A DNA stretch of 64,000 bases from Bacteroidia bacterium (GTDB taxonomy: Bacteria; Bacteroidota; Bacteroidia; DATLTG01), in assembly GCA_039924845.1 (NCBI GenBank), contig JBDTAC010000089.1, positions 1 to 64,000 of the forward strand. Reading direction: 5' to 3'. This document shows positions 18,601 through 27,224 of this stretch, one piece after another (positions within the stretch are counted from its first letter, which is position 1; each line of letters begins with the position of its first letter). The position numbers and the translations under genes are program-made. A model generated the notes under the pieces. The model ran no database searches, had not been told where the DNA came from, and was given only the letters and a program-made list of their open reading frames with translations.

Positions 18601-18805
18601 TAACAAATTTCTCTACCTCTTCGGCACTTCTGCCAGGCCATTGTGTGATAATGGTAATCTCCGTATTAGTAATATCAGGATATGCTTCAATTGGCATATT
18701 TTTAAAAGAAATAATGCCGGCAACAATTAAAATAGCCGTCGCGAAAAAAATAAAATACTTATTTTTTAAGGAAAAAAATAATATGCCTTTTAATAATTTA
18801 TTCAT
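15617..18805 (-). CDS. Heavy-metal efflux RND transporter, CzcA type
   Basis: 1062 aa, a normal length for the HME-RND family: two repeats of six membrane spans with large periplasmic loops. The start MNKLLKGILFFSLKNKYFIFF and PIEAYPDITNTEITIITQWPGRSAEEVEK are typical. In the fourth membrane segment it has DFGIIIDGAVVMVE, with the two Asp and one Glu characteristic of CzcA-like pumps for divalent cations (Co, Zn, Ni) rather than the pattern of Cu/Ag-exporting CusA. It is the inner-membrane, proton-driven part of a tripartite pump and the last gene of the RR-HK-tolC-adaptor-RND set, 12 bases after the adaptor. Confidence 0.93.
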   Translation of the reverse strand: MNKLLKGILFFSLKNKYFIFFATAILIVAGIISFKNMPIEAYPDITNTEITIITQWPGRSAEEVEKFVTIPVEIAMNPVQNKTSLRSTSVFGLSVVDIVFEDHITDMDARIQVNSLLSNANLPNGISPQVQPPTGPTGEIYRYTLESKIRGPRELKTLQDWVCDRAIRAVPGIGDIVSFGGMVKTYEVQVNPQKLVDLGLTPLDVYTAINRTNINVGGDVIEKNSQAYVVRGIGLLNDINEIKNIIIKNDNGVPILVKNVANVVISNQPRLGQVGRTDVIDSAGHRVIRDNPDAVEAIVLMRKGENPDDVIANLTKAIDKLNTKILPPDTKIVPYYNRKNLTTFATHTVLHNMAEGIILVTLLVFLFMFNWRTTLIVAIIVPLSLLFAFMCLNTMGMSANLLSLGAVDFGIIIDGAVVMVEGLFVMLDQKVIDIGMEKFNKLSKMGMIKLKGMELGKAILIAKIIIITALLPIFAFQKVEGKLFSPLAYTLGFALLGALLYTITLVPVLVSVLLTKNVHEKHNPITHIMFGMIIKSFDAVSKHRKTTLIIAGIVIVAGLYSFKFLGSEFLPEMDEGAMWVRIQLPYSASLQKSVEVSTQARKILASFPQVEHVVSQTGRPDDGTDVTGFYNNEFDVILKPEGDWTDTISKNDLIEVMRKKLEIIPGADLNFSQPISDNVEEAVSGVKGDICLKIWGDSLNYMEDKINQAVTILKTVPGITDLGAIKNIGQPELDIDLDQTKMALYGVSTADANAVIQMAIGGAPASQLYEGIEQFDIRVRFPEEFRKNETDIGNLMVPTMSGSEVPIKEIANISFKTGPCLIFRDGNQRYAALKFSVEGRDMGSAVAEAQEKVNTQIQLKKGYTMKFQGDFENEQRASKRLSQVVPISLILIFILLFAMFGNFKDAGLVFLNVPFAIVGGVAALLITGTHFSISAGIGFIALFGICILEGVLLITAFKQNMEKMREQKNSLYFAVKLGVVSLIRPVMMTALMAAMGLLPAAISTGIGSESSRPLARVVIGGILSSMFFSLLVFPLIFAWAYRNVDKRHEEEGFNTPTPELKN

Positions 18806-18817
18806 GGTTTAGATTAC

Positions 18818-19930
18818 TTAACCGTTCAATGCTTGATAAATCAACAATGTTTGAGAACCCACAACCTTGTCTCCTTCTTTTAATCCTGATTCGATAAATG
18901 TTTTGTTCCCAAAAGTTGTAGCAACTTTTACAGGTTGGATGAGTATAGTAGATTTGTCTTTATAAACTAATACGTAATTCTGACTGTTGTCAAAAACAAT
19001 GGCGTCGGAAGGGACACATAGCATTTTTGTATTTTCTGTTTTAGTGATAGTAACGCTTGCAAACATAGATGGTTTCAATGCGTAATCCGCATTAGGCAAG
19101 CTGATACGTACTTTCATCACTTTATTTACTGGATCTAAAACGTTTAATACTTTGTCAATTTTTCCGTGAAAACTTCTGTCTGGATAAGCCAATGTTTTTA
19201 CTTCCACGCTATCACCCAAATGCACATCTGCAATGTTGGATTCATAAACATTTGCAAGCACCCACACATCTTTTAAATCTGAAATTGTAAAAAGATTATT
19301 TCCGTTGTCCGGACGGATATCCATTCCTTCGTTGAGGTTTTTTTGAACCACGTATCCATCAATCGGAGAACTTACTTTGTATTCTGCATCTGCTTTACCT
19401 GCCGTTGCTCCAAATATTTTTAAATATTGACTTACCATATCCAAATTGGCTGTTGCCGCTTTGTAATCGTTTTGCGCAGTGATTAAATCTTTATCTGAAT
19501 ACACATTTGTTTTGTAGAGTTCTTGTGCAACGTCCAAATTCTTTTTTGTCATGGCAACATTTGAAACGGCTACATTGTATTGATTTTGATACGTACTCAC
19601 ATCGCCACTTTGAACGGTAGCAAGTATTTGTCCTTTTGTTACGTAATCTCCAACTGAAACACGCACGGAATTAACATGACCGCTTACCAAGGGAAAAACA
19701 TTGGCTACTTCATCCTGATTAAAAGATATAATTCCGTTTAACTTCAACACAGAAACTTCATTCGTAAGTTTTACAGTATCCAATTTAAGTTGCGCTAATT
19801 GTTCTGCGCTAAGCGGCATTGTGTTTACATTTTCGGGAGTTGTTTCCACTTCTTTTTTACCGCAAGATGTCAGCAAAAAGAAAAGCATCGAAATACTTGA
19901 CATCAATAATAAGAACTTTATTTTTTTCAT
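18818..19930 (-). CDS. RND efflux periplasmic adaptor (membrane fusion) lipoprotein
   Basis: 370 aa. The signal peptide ends in a lipobox (LLTSC, Cys23), so the protein should be lipid-anchored. The order is barrel, lipoyl (VFPLVSGHVNSVRVSVGDYVTKGQILATVQS), helical hairpin (about 125-165), second lipoyl half (YKVSSPIDGYVVQKNLNEGMDIRP) and beta-barrel. This matches CzcB/CusB-type adaptors linking pump and outer-membrane channel. It lies 4 bases after the TolC gene. I saw no extra metal-binding motif. Confidence 0.92.
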   Translation of the reverse strand: MKKIKFLLLMSSISMLFFLLTSCGKKEVETTPENVNTMPLSAEQLAQLKLDTVKLTNEVSVLKLNGIISFNQDEVANVFPLVSGHVNSVRVSVGDYVTKGQILATVQSGDVSTYQNQYNVAVSNVAMTKKNLDVAQELYKTNVYSDKDLITAQNDYKAATANLDMVSQYLKIFGATAGKADAEYKVSSPIDGYVVQKNLNEGMDIRPDNGNNLFTISDLKDVWVLANVYESNIADVHLGDSVEVKTLAYPDRSFHGKIDKVLNVLDPVNKVMKVRISLPNADYALKPSMFASVTITKTENTKMLCVPSDAIVFDNSQNYVLVYKDKSTILIQPVKVATTFGNKTFIESGLKEGDKVVGSQTLLIYQALNG

Positions 19931-19934
19931 GATT

Positions 19935-21224
19935 TTATTTTAAATAATGTGCCCCAGTTCTGAAATTGAAATTTTGCACCGCGTTGAAATAATTATTGTC
20001 TAATTGGATAAGACTTAATTTGGCAGACATATACGTTCTCAATTGATCTAAAAAATCGAGTAAATTAATGTAACGTTTGTTGTAATTTTTATAGGCATCC
20101 GTTAATAAATCATCCAATTGTTTGGAATATTCAGGATCAATATTTTGCACACGAGATTGAACTTGCGCGTAAGTAATGTAAGCATCTGCCACTTCGTTTT
20201 GAACGCTTGAATTTTTGATGCTGTCCGTTGCTTGAGATTGTTGAAGCGTAAATCTTGCTGCTTTTATATTGCCTTGATTGCGATTAAAAAAAGGTAAATC
20301 AATGGCTAAGCCAATGCCTGTGTAATTGTTGATATAACTTCCTTGTTGAGAATACGAAAATAAAAAATCAGGGTCTGGAACAGCTGTTGATTTTTGAAGT
20401 TTCACATTCATGCGTTGTAAATCCACGTCTTTATTAGCAAGCAAAATATCTGGTCTTGATTTCAAAGTGCTATCCACAATTTGAGTAAAAGGTGGAAGTG
20501 TATTTTTTTCATGCGTAATATCAGATAATGAAATGTAAGTAGTAGCCGAATAGCACAATAAAATTTTCATATCAGCTTGGGCATTATTCATGTTAGAAAG
20601 CGTGTTTATTTCTTGATTTTCCAAATCATTTAACTCTGCTTTAAGTCGTAATACGTCATCTCCAGAAGCTGCGCCCAGTTTGAACATTTGCTCGGAACTT
20701 TCTATCAAGTGTGTTAATTCACTTTGCTGGCGGTGAAACACATTTATTTGTTGTTGGAGATACAAGATGTTTCCGTAATCTGTATGCAATTGCAATTTTA
20801 AACTTCGGATGACATCTTCAAAAGCCAACTCAGCCTCATCGGCAGAAAGTTTTGCTAAGCGAACCGTATTGGTATATTTTCCGACAATCGAAAATTCTTG
20901 TTGTATTTGTGCGTCCACATTTCCATTATCGCCACGATTAAAAAAAGAATGTGTGATCGGATCGTAAAAACCTGTTTGTACAGAGATATTCGGATTGTAC
21001 CACAATTTTGCCTGAAGCACATTGGCTTGCGCGATGTCTACATTGTATTTAGCAGCAATCAGAACTAAACTTTTGCTCACAAAACGTTGTTCCACCGCGT
21101 TCATATCCAAATGTACGGTGTCGGTATATAATTTCAGACTATCCGCTTGTGCTTTACTATCAAAGGAAAGTGTGAGTAAAAAGAGGCTTCCGAAAATTAT
21201 TTTTTTGGTTGTTGTGTTTATCAT
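19935..21224 (-). CDS. TolC family outer-membrane efflux channel
   Basis: 429 aa with a signal peptide (MINTTTKKIIFGSLFLLTLSFDSKAQ) and two helical outer-membrane-efflux repeats; the stretches AKYNVDIAQANVLQAKLWYNPNISVQ and ARFTLQQSQATDSIKNSSVQNEVADAYITYAQVQ are typical. It is the CzcC/CusC-like partner of the adaptor and pump that follow. It comes 91 bases after the histidine kinase gene, so the five genes could be one operon. Confidence 0.9.
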   Translation of the reverse strand: MINTTTKKIIFGSLFLLTLSFDSKAQADSLKLYTDTVHLDMNAVEQRFVSKSLVLIAAKYNVDIAQANVLQAKLWYNPNISVQTGFYDPITHSFFNRGDNGNVDAQIQQEFSIVGKYTNTVRLAKLSADEAELAFEDVIRSLKLQLHTDYGNILYLQQQINVFHRQQSELTHLIESSEQMFKLGAASGDDVLRLKAELNDLENQEINTLSNMNNAQADMKILLCYSATTYISLSDITHEKNTLPPFTQIVDSTLKSRPDILLANKDVDLQRMNVKLQKSTAVPDPDFLFSYSQQGSYINNYTGIGLAIDLPFFNRNQGNIKAARFTLQQSQATDSIKNSSVQNEVADAYITYAQVQSRVQNIDPEYSKQLDDLLTDAYKNYNKRYINLLDFLDQLRTYMSAKLSLIQLDNNYFNAVQNFNFRTGAHYLK

Positions 21225-21315
21225 CTTCTAAAAAACAGAGCGCAAATTTATAAAAAGACGAAGGAGGTAAAATTAAATTCTTATTAGAATCCCGTTAAAA
21301 GAGCGTTAGGAGGCG

Positions 21316-22680
21316 CTAAATTGTGTTAAATGTGAGTTCTACAGAAGTTCCTTTTCCGATTTCTGAAGTAATATTCAAAGTTCCTTGGTGCAACTGAACA
21401 ATACGATTGACGAGGGAAAGTCCGATTCCGGAACCGGTATAATTTCGAGCGTTTTCTGCACGGTAAAACGAATCAAGCACTTTTTTTTGCTCTGCTTCTG
21501 GAATGCCAATTCCACTATCTAAAATGGTAATGCGAATTTTATCTGTCGCATATTCTAAATGTCCTGTTACAATTTTATTATCTGAAAACTTAGAAGCATT
21601 TTCAAAAATATTTTCGAAAGCGATGTGCAGCAATTGTTTATTTCCTTTGATAATAAGCGCAGAAGCATCTTCTGGCATGTTAGTATATTCGATGTGAATT
21701 TTTACTCCGGGAATTTTTTTTTCGACTTCACTTTTCGATTCCCACAATAAATCATCCAAACGAACTTCTTCGGTTACTAAATCTGTATTGTAGAAACCTG
21801 TTTGCGCCATGTCTAATAAACCATTCGTCATTTTGCTCAAACGTTCGGCTTCTGAAAGCACGGAATTCAATACTTTTCGGTATTCCACTTCATTTCGTTC
21901 TTTACTTAGGGAAACATCAATCTCACCAATAATGGTGGTAAGTGGCGTTCGTAATTCGTGCGAAGCATTGCTCACAAAATCTTTCTGCACTTCAAAAGCA
22001 GTTTCCAAACGCGTTAACATATTATTGAAAGTAACTGCTAACTCTGCAATTTCGTCCTTCCCGTTTCCTTGATTGACGCGCAAATGCAAATTAGAAGCAC
22101 CAATGGCATTCACTTCTTTCACAATGTTAGACATTGGTTTAAGAGCTTGAATGGAAAAAAACCTTCCCGAAAGATAAACGATAATCAAACTCAAAATAAA
22201 CCCCAGAAATAATTCTTCGCGCAAATACATTAAACGCTCCATGCCTGGCAAATCAACGGCAGAAGCCATTACGATAAATTGTCCTTGATTGTCGTCGTAA
22301 CAAATTCCAACCACTTGTCGGTTGTCGATTTCGTATTCTACTAATTTATTTGCGCGTGCTAAATTTATTTTATCATTCGTAAAAATTCCTTGTTCAGATA
22401 CATCAATAAAAGCAGGATTATCATTTTTGTCGTATAGTTTCACAATTTCGTTTGGGAGCGATTGTAAAAATTTATTTTTGATATCTTGAAAAAGTTTCGG
22501 ACTCAATTCGTCTTGTTCCAAAAAAACTTCGCCAGCAATAAAAGCACGTTCTTTTAATTTCACATAAAAATCTTGTTTCGTATTTAAAACGGTAAAATAA
22601 TAAATTAAAAAATTGAGAAAAAGCAGGATAATTGCAATGATGAGCGTATAGGTGAGCGTAAGTTTGTTACGTATTCTCAT
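21316..22680 (-). CDS. Sensor histidine kinase of the metal-efflux cassette
   Basis: 454 aa. Two membrane segments (about 8-31 and 155-178) enclose a periplasmic sensor of about 120 residues; then a HAMP region, the phosphoacceptor H-box (FVSNASHELRTPLTTI), N-box (AFENIFENASKFSDN), and the G1/G2 motifs DSGIGIPEAEQ and GSGIGLSLV. All catalytic motifs are present. It overlaps the response regulator by 4 bases and is followed by the TolC gene, an arrangement like CusRS-CusCBA. The sensed metal is not identifiable. Confidence 0.92.
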   Translation of the reverse strand: MRIRNKLTLTYTLIIAIILLFLNFLIYYFTVLNTKQDFYVKLKERAFIAGEVFLEQDELSPKLFQDIKNKFLQSLPNEIVKLYDKNDNPAFIDVSEQGIFTNDKINLARANKLVEYEIDNRQVVGICYDDNQGQFIVMASAVDLPGMERLMYLREELFLGFILSLIIVYLSGRFFSIQALKPMSNIVKEVNAIGASNLHLRVNQGNGKDEIAELAVTFNNMLTRLETAFEVQKDFVSNASHELRTPLTTIIGEIDVSLSKERNEVEYRKVLNSVLSEAERLSKMTNGLLDMAQTGFYNTDLVTEEVRLDDLLWESKSEVEKKIPGVKIHIEYTNMPEDASALIIKGNKQLLHIAFENIFENASKFSDNKIVTGHLEYATDKIRITILDSGIGIPEAEQKKVLDSFYRAENARNYTGSGIGLSLVNRIVQLHQGTLNITSEIGKGTSVELTFNTI

Positions 22681-23363
22681 TTATTTTCGTGTTCCACCCG
22701 AAGCACATAACCCATGCCGATTACGGTGTGAATTAATTTTGGAGAAAAATTTTTGTCAATTTTATTTCTAAGATAATTCACGTAAACGTCCACCACATTG
22801 GTTCCTGTATCGAAAGAAATTTCCCAAACGTTCTCTGCCAATTCTGCACGCGAAAGTACTTTGCCTTGGTTTTTCATGAAAAATTCCAATAAAAAATATT
22901 CTCTCGCGGTCAGATTAATGGGCTTTTCGGAACGTTTTACAGTTTTGTTATCAGCATTTAATTCTAAATCAGCAAGCGTGAAAATTTTGTTGGTTACTTG
23001 TACATTTTTTCTTCGAGTAAGTGCGCGCACGCGGGCAAGTAATTCCTGAAATTTAAATGGTTTGGTAAGATAATCATCCGCACCAGCGTCCAATCCAATT
23101 ACTTTATCGCTTGTCGTAGCAAGGGCTGTAAGCATTAAAACTGGTACTTGCTGATTGGATTTTCGGATGTGCTTACACACTTCGATACCGTTTAATTGAG
23201 GTAATAAAACGTCCAAAATAATAATGTCAAACGTATTTTCGAGCGCCAGTTTTTTTCCTTCTTCGCCATCGTGCGCTAAGGTTACTTTGTAATTTTGTTC
23301 ATCTAAACCGCGCTTTATAAGCAATGCTACTTTGGGTTCGTCTTCAACAAGTAATACTTTCAT
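22677..23363 (-). CDS. OmpR/PhoB-family response regulator of the metal-efflux cassette
   Basis: 228 aa. The receiver domain has the acidic pair (LVEDEP), the phosphoacceptor Asp in DIIILDVLLPQLNGIE, the Thr in LTALATTSDK and the Lys in LTKPF. The C-terminal winged-helix domain has LTAREYFLLEFFMKNQGKVLSRAELAENVW and the wing near GMGYVLR. First gene of the cassette, overlapping the kinase by 4 bases. It likely activates the efflux genes in response to metal, though no direct-repeat operator was assigned. Confidence 0.93.
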   Translation of the reverse strand: MKVLLVEDEPKVALLIKRGLDEQNYKVTLAHDGEEGKKLALENTFDIIILDVLLPQLNGIEVCKHIRKSNQQVPVLMLTALATTSDKVIGLDAGADDYLTKPFKFQELLARVRALTRRKNVQVTNKIFTLADLELNADNKTVKRSEKPINLTAREYFLLEFFMKNQGKVLSRAELAENVWEISFDTGTNVVDVYVNYLRNKIDKNFSPKLIHTVIGMGYVLRVEHENK

Positions 23364-23455
23364 GAAAATTTATTTTGTGATGTAAGAAAATCAATACAAA
23401 GCAACCTTCCATTTAACGGAATCTGATTTGCGAAATTAGAAAAATAAAATTTGGG

Positions 23456-23477
23456 TTCGAAAAATTATTTTTTCAAA
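23456..23477. repeat. Dispersed AT palindrome copy
   Basis: First of three copies within 180 bases in the divergent gap between the response regulator and truA. Confidence 0.65.
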
Positions 23478-23490
23478 TCAGAAAATAGCT

Positions 23491-23511
23491 TTCAAAAAAA
23501 TAATTTTTCGA
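23491..23511. repeat. Dispersed AT palindrome copy
   Basis: Second copy of the cluster, 13 bases after the first and in the variant form with the opposite strand polarity. Confidence 0.65.
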
Positions 23512-23602
23512 GCGGCTTTTTTCCCAACGAGCGTAAATACCAATCGATGTAATTGCTTATTTGTGATTTGCTAAATCATTTTAATGCGTCATATTATTTC
23601 TG

Positions 23603-23610
23603 TATTTTTG
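23603..23610 (+). promoter_or_regulatory. -7 box upstream of truA
   Basis: TATTTTTG followed by C fits TAnnTTTG. Transcription would start near 23617, downstream of the ATG at 23553, which supports the shorter truA reading from GTG 23637. Confidence 0.5.
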
Positions 23611-23613
23611 CGC

Positions 23614-23634
23614 TTCAAAAAAATAATTTTTCAG
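23614..23634. repeat. Dispersed AT palindrome copy in the truA leader
   Basis: It lies between the -7 box and the proposed GTG start, so it would form the 5' end of the mRNA. Confidence 0.65.
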
Positions 23635-23636
23635 GA

Positions 23637-24401
23637 GTGCCGAATCGCTATTTTCTACAATTGTCTTATAAAGGAACGCATTACCACGGTTGGCAAGCGC
23701 AGGAAAATACGCCGAAAACTGTTCAACAAACATTGGACGATGTATTGACAAAGATTTTGGCAGAAAAAATAACGGTGGCAGGTGCAGGTCGTACAGATAC
23801 TGGCGTGCATGCGCAGGAATATTTTGCGCATTTTGATTCCGAAAAAAAAGATGTACACATTGATCCGCAAAAATGGCTGTTTAAATTAAATGTGCTATTA
23901 CCGGAAGACATTGCGATTCAGAAAATAATTCCTGTCCAAAGCAATGCTCATGCTCGATTTGATGCACATTCCAGAACATATCGCTATTTTGTGAATCGAA
24001 AAAAAGATCCTTTTTTAGCAGATAGCGCCTACTATTTGTACGGAAAATTAGATTTGGAAAGTATGAACAAAGCTGCTGCTATTGTGGTAAGAAACACTGA
24101 TTTTACGAGCTTCAGTAAAGTAAATACACAAGTGAAAAATAATATTTGTGCTGTTAAAAAGGCTGATTGGGAAGAGCAAGGAGACTTACTTATTTTTACG
24201 GTTCAAGCAGATCGTTTTTTACGAAACATGGTTCGTTCCTTGGTGGGAACGATGTTGGAAATCGGTTTCGGAAAAATAAAAGCAGTAGAAATGCAAACTA
24301 TTTTTGATGCAAAAAATCGCTGCGAAGCTGGACTTTCAGTTCCCGCACACGGCTTGTATCTCACAAAAATAGACTATCCTGAAAAAATTTGGTTAAGTTA
24401 A
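23637..24401 (+). CDS. truA: tRNA pseudouridine(38-40) synthase TruA
   Basis: 254 aa from GTG 23637 (MPNRYFLQLSYKGTHYHGWQAQ). The catalytic Asp is in AGRTDTGVHA, and the family motifs FDAHSRTYRY, FRNMVRSLVGTM-like (FLRNMVRSLVGTMLEIGFGK) and the C-terminal GLYLTKIDYP are all present. It isomerises uridines in the tRNA anticodon arm. The GTG start is chosen because the upstream ATG reading (23553) adds 28 unrelated residues, crosses the -7 box, and includes a palindrome copy as QKNNFSG. An AGGAG sits just before and overlapping the GTG. Confidence 0.9.
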   Translation: MPNRYFLQLSYKGTHYHGWQAQENTPKTVQQTLDDVLTKILAEKITVAGAGRTDTGVHAQEYFAHFDSEKKDVHIDPQKWLFKLNVLLPEDIAIQKIIPVQSNAHARFDAHSRTYRYFVNRKKDPFLADSAYYLYGKLDLESMNKAAAIVVRNTDFTSFSKVNTQVKNNICAVKKADWEEQGDLLIFTVQADRFLRNMVRSLVGTMLEIGFGKIKAVEMQTIFDAKNRCEAGLSVPAHGLYLTKIDYPEKIWLS

Positions 24402-24425
24402 AATCATCTATTATTTATAAAAAAC

Positions 24426-26213
24426 GTGTCGAAAAATTCTACTAAAAAAAAATCGGTTGCAGGCAAAATTTTTGATTACCGCCTTCTGAAAAGAATTTTG
24501 AGTTATGTAAAACCTTATAAAAATATTTTTGTTTGGTCGATGATTGCGACCACTTTACTCGCCTTTGTTTCCCCTATTCGCCCGATGTTAATCGAATACA
24601 TGCTCGATCATTATGTGGTAACACCACATGCTGATAAACTATTAACAGCTACGTGTTTTTTAATAGGGTTGCTTTTTTTGGAAGGTATTTTACAGTTTTT
24701 AAGCACGTATTCTACCAATTGGTTGGGACAAACCATTATCAAAGATTTACGCTCTAATTTGTACAATCACATTATCGGATTGCGGTTAAAATATTTCGAC
24801 CAAACTCCTATCGGAACCTTAGTTACACGAGTTGTTTCCGACATCGAAACCATCTCAGATATTTTTTCGCAAGGCTTAATCATCATTATGGGCGATGTTT
24901 TGAAAATACTGGTTATTATATTGGTGATGTTCAGCAAAAACATAGGATTAACGTTTGTTTGTTTACTTCCCATCCCTATTTTATTGGTGGCTACGTATTG
25001 GTTTAAAAATTCTGTCAACAATTCTTTTCAGGATGTTCGTACTCAAATTGCGCGGCTAAATGCCTTTGTACAAGAGCATATCACAGGCATGGCGATTGTT
25101 CAAATTTTCAATAAAGAAGAAGCGGAACTAAATAAATTTGAAGCCATTAATAATCAACATAAAAAAGCAAATATTCGTTCCATTTTGGCGTATTCGATTT
25201 TCTTCCCAGTGGTCGAGATTTTGTCATCTCTTTCGCTTGCGCTGATTGTTTGGTGGGCAGGAAAAGGAATTTTGCAACACACCACCAGCGTGGGTGAATT
25301 GGTTGAGTTTATATTGTTTACAAGTATGTTGTTTCGTCCGATACGGATGCTCGCTGATCGTTTCAATACCTTGCAGATGGGAATGGTTAGCTCTGAGCGT
25401 GTTTTTCAAGTATTTGATGCCAACGTGGCAATGGAAGATTCTGGGAAAATACACGAAAAAAATATGCTTGGAAACATCGAATTTAAAAATGTTTGGTTTG
25501 CGTACAATGATGAAAATTGGGTACTAAAAAATATTTCTTTTACTGCCAAAGTAGGTGAGAAAATTGCTTTGGTAGGAGCTACTGGCGCAGGGAAATCGTC
25601 CACCATCAATATTCTAACACGCTTTTATGAATTGAATAAAGGCGAAATTCTAATTGATGGCATCAACATAAAAGAGTATACCGTTCAAAACCTAAATCGC
25701 AATATTGCTGTGGTTTTGCAAGATGTTTTTTTGTTTTCGAATAGCATTCTTAATAATATTTCACTCAACAATCCAGCAATCACGCGCGAGCAAATTATCG
25801 AAGCCTCTAAAATTGTTGGTGCGCACGATTTTATCAGTCGTTTGCCTGGCGGATACGATTACAATGTGATGGAACGTGGTGCTATGTTATCTGTCGGTCA
25901 GCGGCAATTAATTTCATTTATTCGTGCCTACGTTTACAATCCGAAAATTTTAATTTTGGATGAAGCCACCTCTTCCATTGATACAGAATCCGAAAAATTA
26001 ATTCAATATGCCACCGATAAAGTAACGCAAAACAGAACATCTATCATCATTGCGCATAGGCTTGCTACTATTCAGAAAGCGGATAAAATAATTGTGATGG
26101 ATCACGGAAAAATAATTGAATCTGGCAATCATCAGGAATTACTCAAGCAAAACGGGCAGTATAAAAAATTGTTCGATTTGCAATTTAAAAATGAAGCTGT
26201 AATAAGCATGTAA
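24426..26213 (+). CDS. ABC transporter, MsbA-like lipid/multidrug exporter (half-transporter)
   Basis: 595 aa starting at GTG 24426 (MSKNSTKKKSVAGKIFDYRLLKRILSYVKPYK). Six membrane segments in the first 320 residues, then an ATPase domain with Walker A GATGAGKSS (about 385), the signature LSVGQRQ, Walker B ILILDEATSSID and the switch His in IIAHRLATI. Such type IV exporters work as homodimers and flip lipids or export drugs at the inner membrane. In this envelope-rich context lipid export is plausible, but the substrate is unproven. The ORF is complete, 24 bases after truA. Confidence 0.9.
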   Translation: MSKNSTKKKSVAGKIFDYRLLKRILSYVKPYKNIFVWSMIATTLLAFVSPIRPMLIEYMLDHYVVTPHADKLLTATCFLIGLLFLEGILQFLSTYSTNWLGQTIIKDLRSNLYNHIIGLRLKYFDQTPIGTLVTRVVSDIETISDIFSQGLIIIMGDVLKILVIILVMFSKNIGLTFVCLLPIPILLVATYWFKNSVNNSFQDVRTQIARLNAFVQEHITGMAIVQIFNKEEAELNKFEAINNQHKKANIRSILAYSIFFPVVEILSSLSLALIVWWAGKGILQHTTSVGELVEFILFTSMLFRPIRMLADRFNTLQMGMVSSERVFQVFDANVAMEDSGKIHEKNMLGNIEFKNVWFAYNDENWVLKNISFTAKVGEKIALVGATGAGKSSTINILTRFYELNKGEILIDGINIKEYTVQNLNRNIAVVLQDVFLFSNSILNNISLNNPAITREQIIEASKIVGAHDFISRLPGGYDYNVMERGAMLSVGQRQLISFIRAYVYNPKILILDEATSSIDTESEKLIQYATDKVTQNRTSIIIAHRLATIQKADKIIVMDHGKIIESGNHQELLKQNGQYKKLFDLQFKNEAVISM

Positions 26214-26220
26214 AAAAACA

Positions 26221-26246
26221 CGTTTGAAAAAATATTTTTTTGAACC
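26221..26246. repeat. Dispersed AT palindrome copy between convergent genes
   Basis: CGTTTGA...TTGAACCG arms flank the AT core between the stops of the ABC transporter and sulfotransferase genes, so it may act as a two-way terminator. Confidence 0.6.
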
Positions 26247-26248
26247 GT

Positions 26249-27103
26249 TTATTTTTTTGAAATTGAAAATCCTAAATTTTCCACTTCTCTCAATTGTTCT
26301 TCTGAAAAAATAGAACAATCGTTTTTTTTATATCTCTCACCTGAGCCTGAAATAGTTGGAATACTTGCCAATGAGGCTAAAATGGAATCATTTATTTCAT
26401 GTCCAATAAAATTCATGAGGTTTTTTATTTCAATTTTTGGTTGTTTGCACAACTTTTCGTGATACAATAAATGAAACCGATCGTCTAAAAGCTCTCTTCC
26501 TTTTTCGATTGCGTTTGTATTTGATTTTATCCAATAATCCAATTGTTTACGAGCTATTTCTTTTTCATCATCATCTGCTTTTAGATGAATGTTAAATCGA
26601 TAGCCCCAATTTTTAAGTTGTTGTTTATTATCGCTGAAAGCCATGTCTAATCCATGCCGTATTACATGAATGTATTTTAAATTTGGAGAATAATTAGCGA
26701 TTTCTTCGATATAAATTTGCGTATTCGGTTCTTTCCATCCCCATATAAAATTAGTTTTATTCGTACGAATAATAGGTTCCGAAAATAGTTTAGAGTAATA
26801 ATCAGAATTACTTTTAATGCTAGGATTGGTATAGGCTGCGAATGCAATGTGTAATTTCTCTGAAAAAGATAAATGTCCGTTCGTCATGTATTTTTCAAAC
26901 AGCTTCAATCGTTTGTTGACATTGTTTTGAGAAGTATTTTCAAACCACCTCGGGTTTTTAAAAAGTCGCGTGAATACTAAATTATCGTTGGCTACATTCA
27001 AATCATCGCCCATAAAAATACCTGCATCCATCAATATTTGAGCTACTACTCTAGTTCCGCTTCCGCCCAATGCACCGATGGCAACAATTGTATTTTGTTT
27101 CAT
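26249..27103 (-). CDS. Sulfotransferase family protein
   Basis: 284 aa. The N-terminal loop AIGALGGSGTRVVAQIL (about 8-24) looks like the PAPS 5'-phosphosulfate loop, and YIHVIRHGLDMAFS (about 143-156) like the 3'-phosphate site; WGWKEPNTQIYI is also typical of bacterial PAPS-dependent sulfotransferases. It would transfer sulfate from PAPS to a lipid or glycan, but no acceptor can be named. Isolated on the minus strand between two plus-strand genes and without palindrome copies inside, so it may be an accessory gene. Confidence 0.75.
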   Translation of the reverse strand: MKQNTIVAIGALGGSGTRVVAQILMDAGIFMGDDLNVANDNLVFTRLFKNPRWFENTSQNNVNKRLKLFEKYMTNGHLSFSEKLHIAFAAYTNPSIKSNSDYYSKLFSEPIIRTNKTNFIWGWKEPNTQIYIEEIANYSPNLKYIHVIRHGLDMAFSDNKQQLKNWGYRFNIHLKADDDEKEIARKQLDYWIKSNTNAIEKGRELLDDRFHLLYHEKLCKQPKIEIKNLMNFIGHEINDSILASLASIPTISGSGERYKKNDCSIFSEEQLREVENLGFSISKK

Positions 27104-27164
27104 AGCGCTCGAAATTACACGCTTTTATTTCATTCCGAAAAAATTATTTTCTAAAAGACTTTTA

Positions 27165-27172
27165 TACCTTTG
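27165..27172 (+). promoter_or_regulatory. -7 box upstream of lptB
   Basis: TACCTTTG fits TAnnTTTG, about 53 bases before the lptB ATG at 27225. Confidence 0.5.
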
Positions 27173-27190
27173 TGTGTATTCATTTCAACA

Positions 27191-27215
27191 CGTTTGAAAA
27201 ATTATTTTTTTGAAG
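27191..27215. repeat. Dispersed AT palindrome copy in the lptB leader
   Basis: It ends 9 bases before the preferred ATG; an in-frame TTG (27210) lies inside it and could be an alternative start. Confidence 0.65.
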
Positions 27216-27224
27216 CCTAAAAAA

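Noticed and set aside
23553-23636. N-terminal extension of TruA from ATG 23553
   Set aside because: It crosses the -7 box and a repeat copy and has no similarity to the family.
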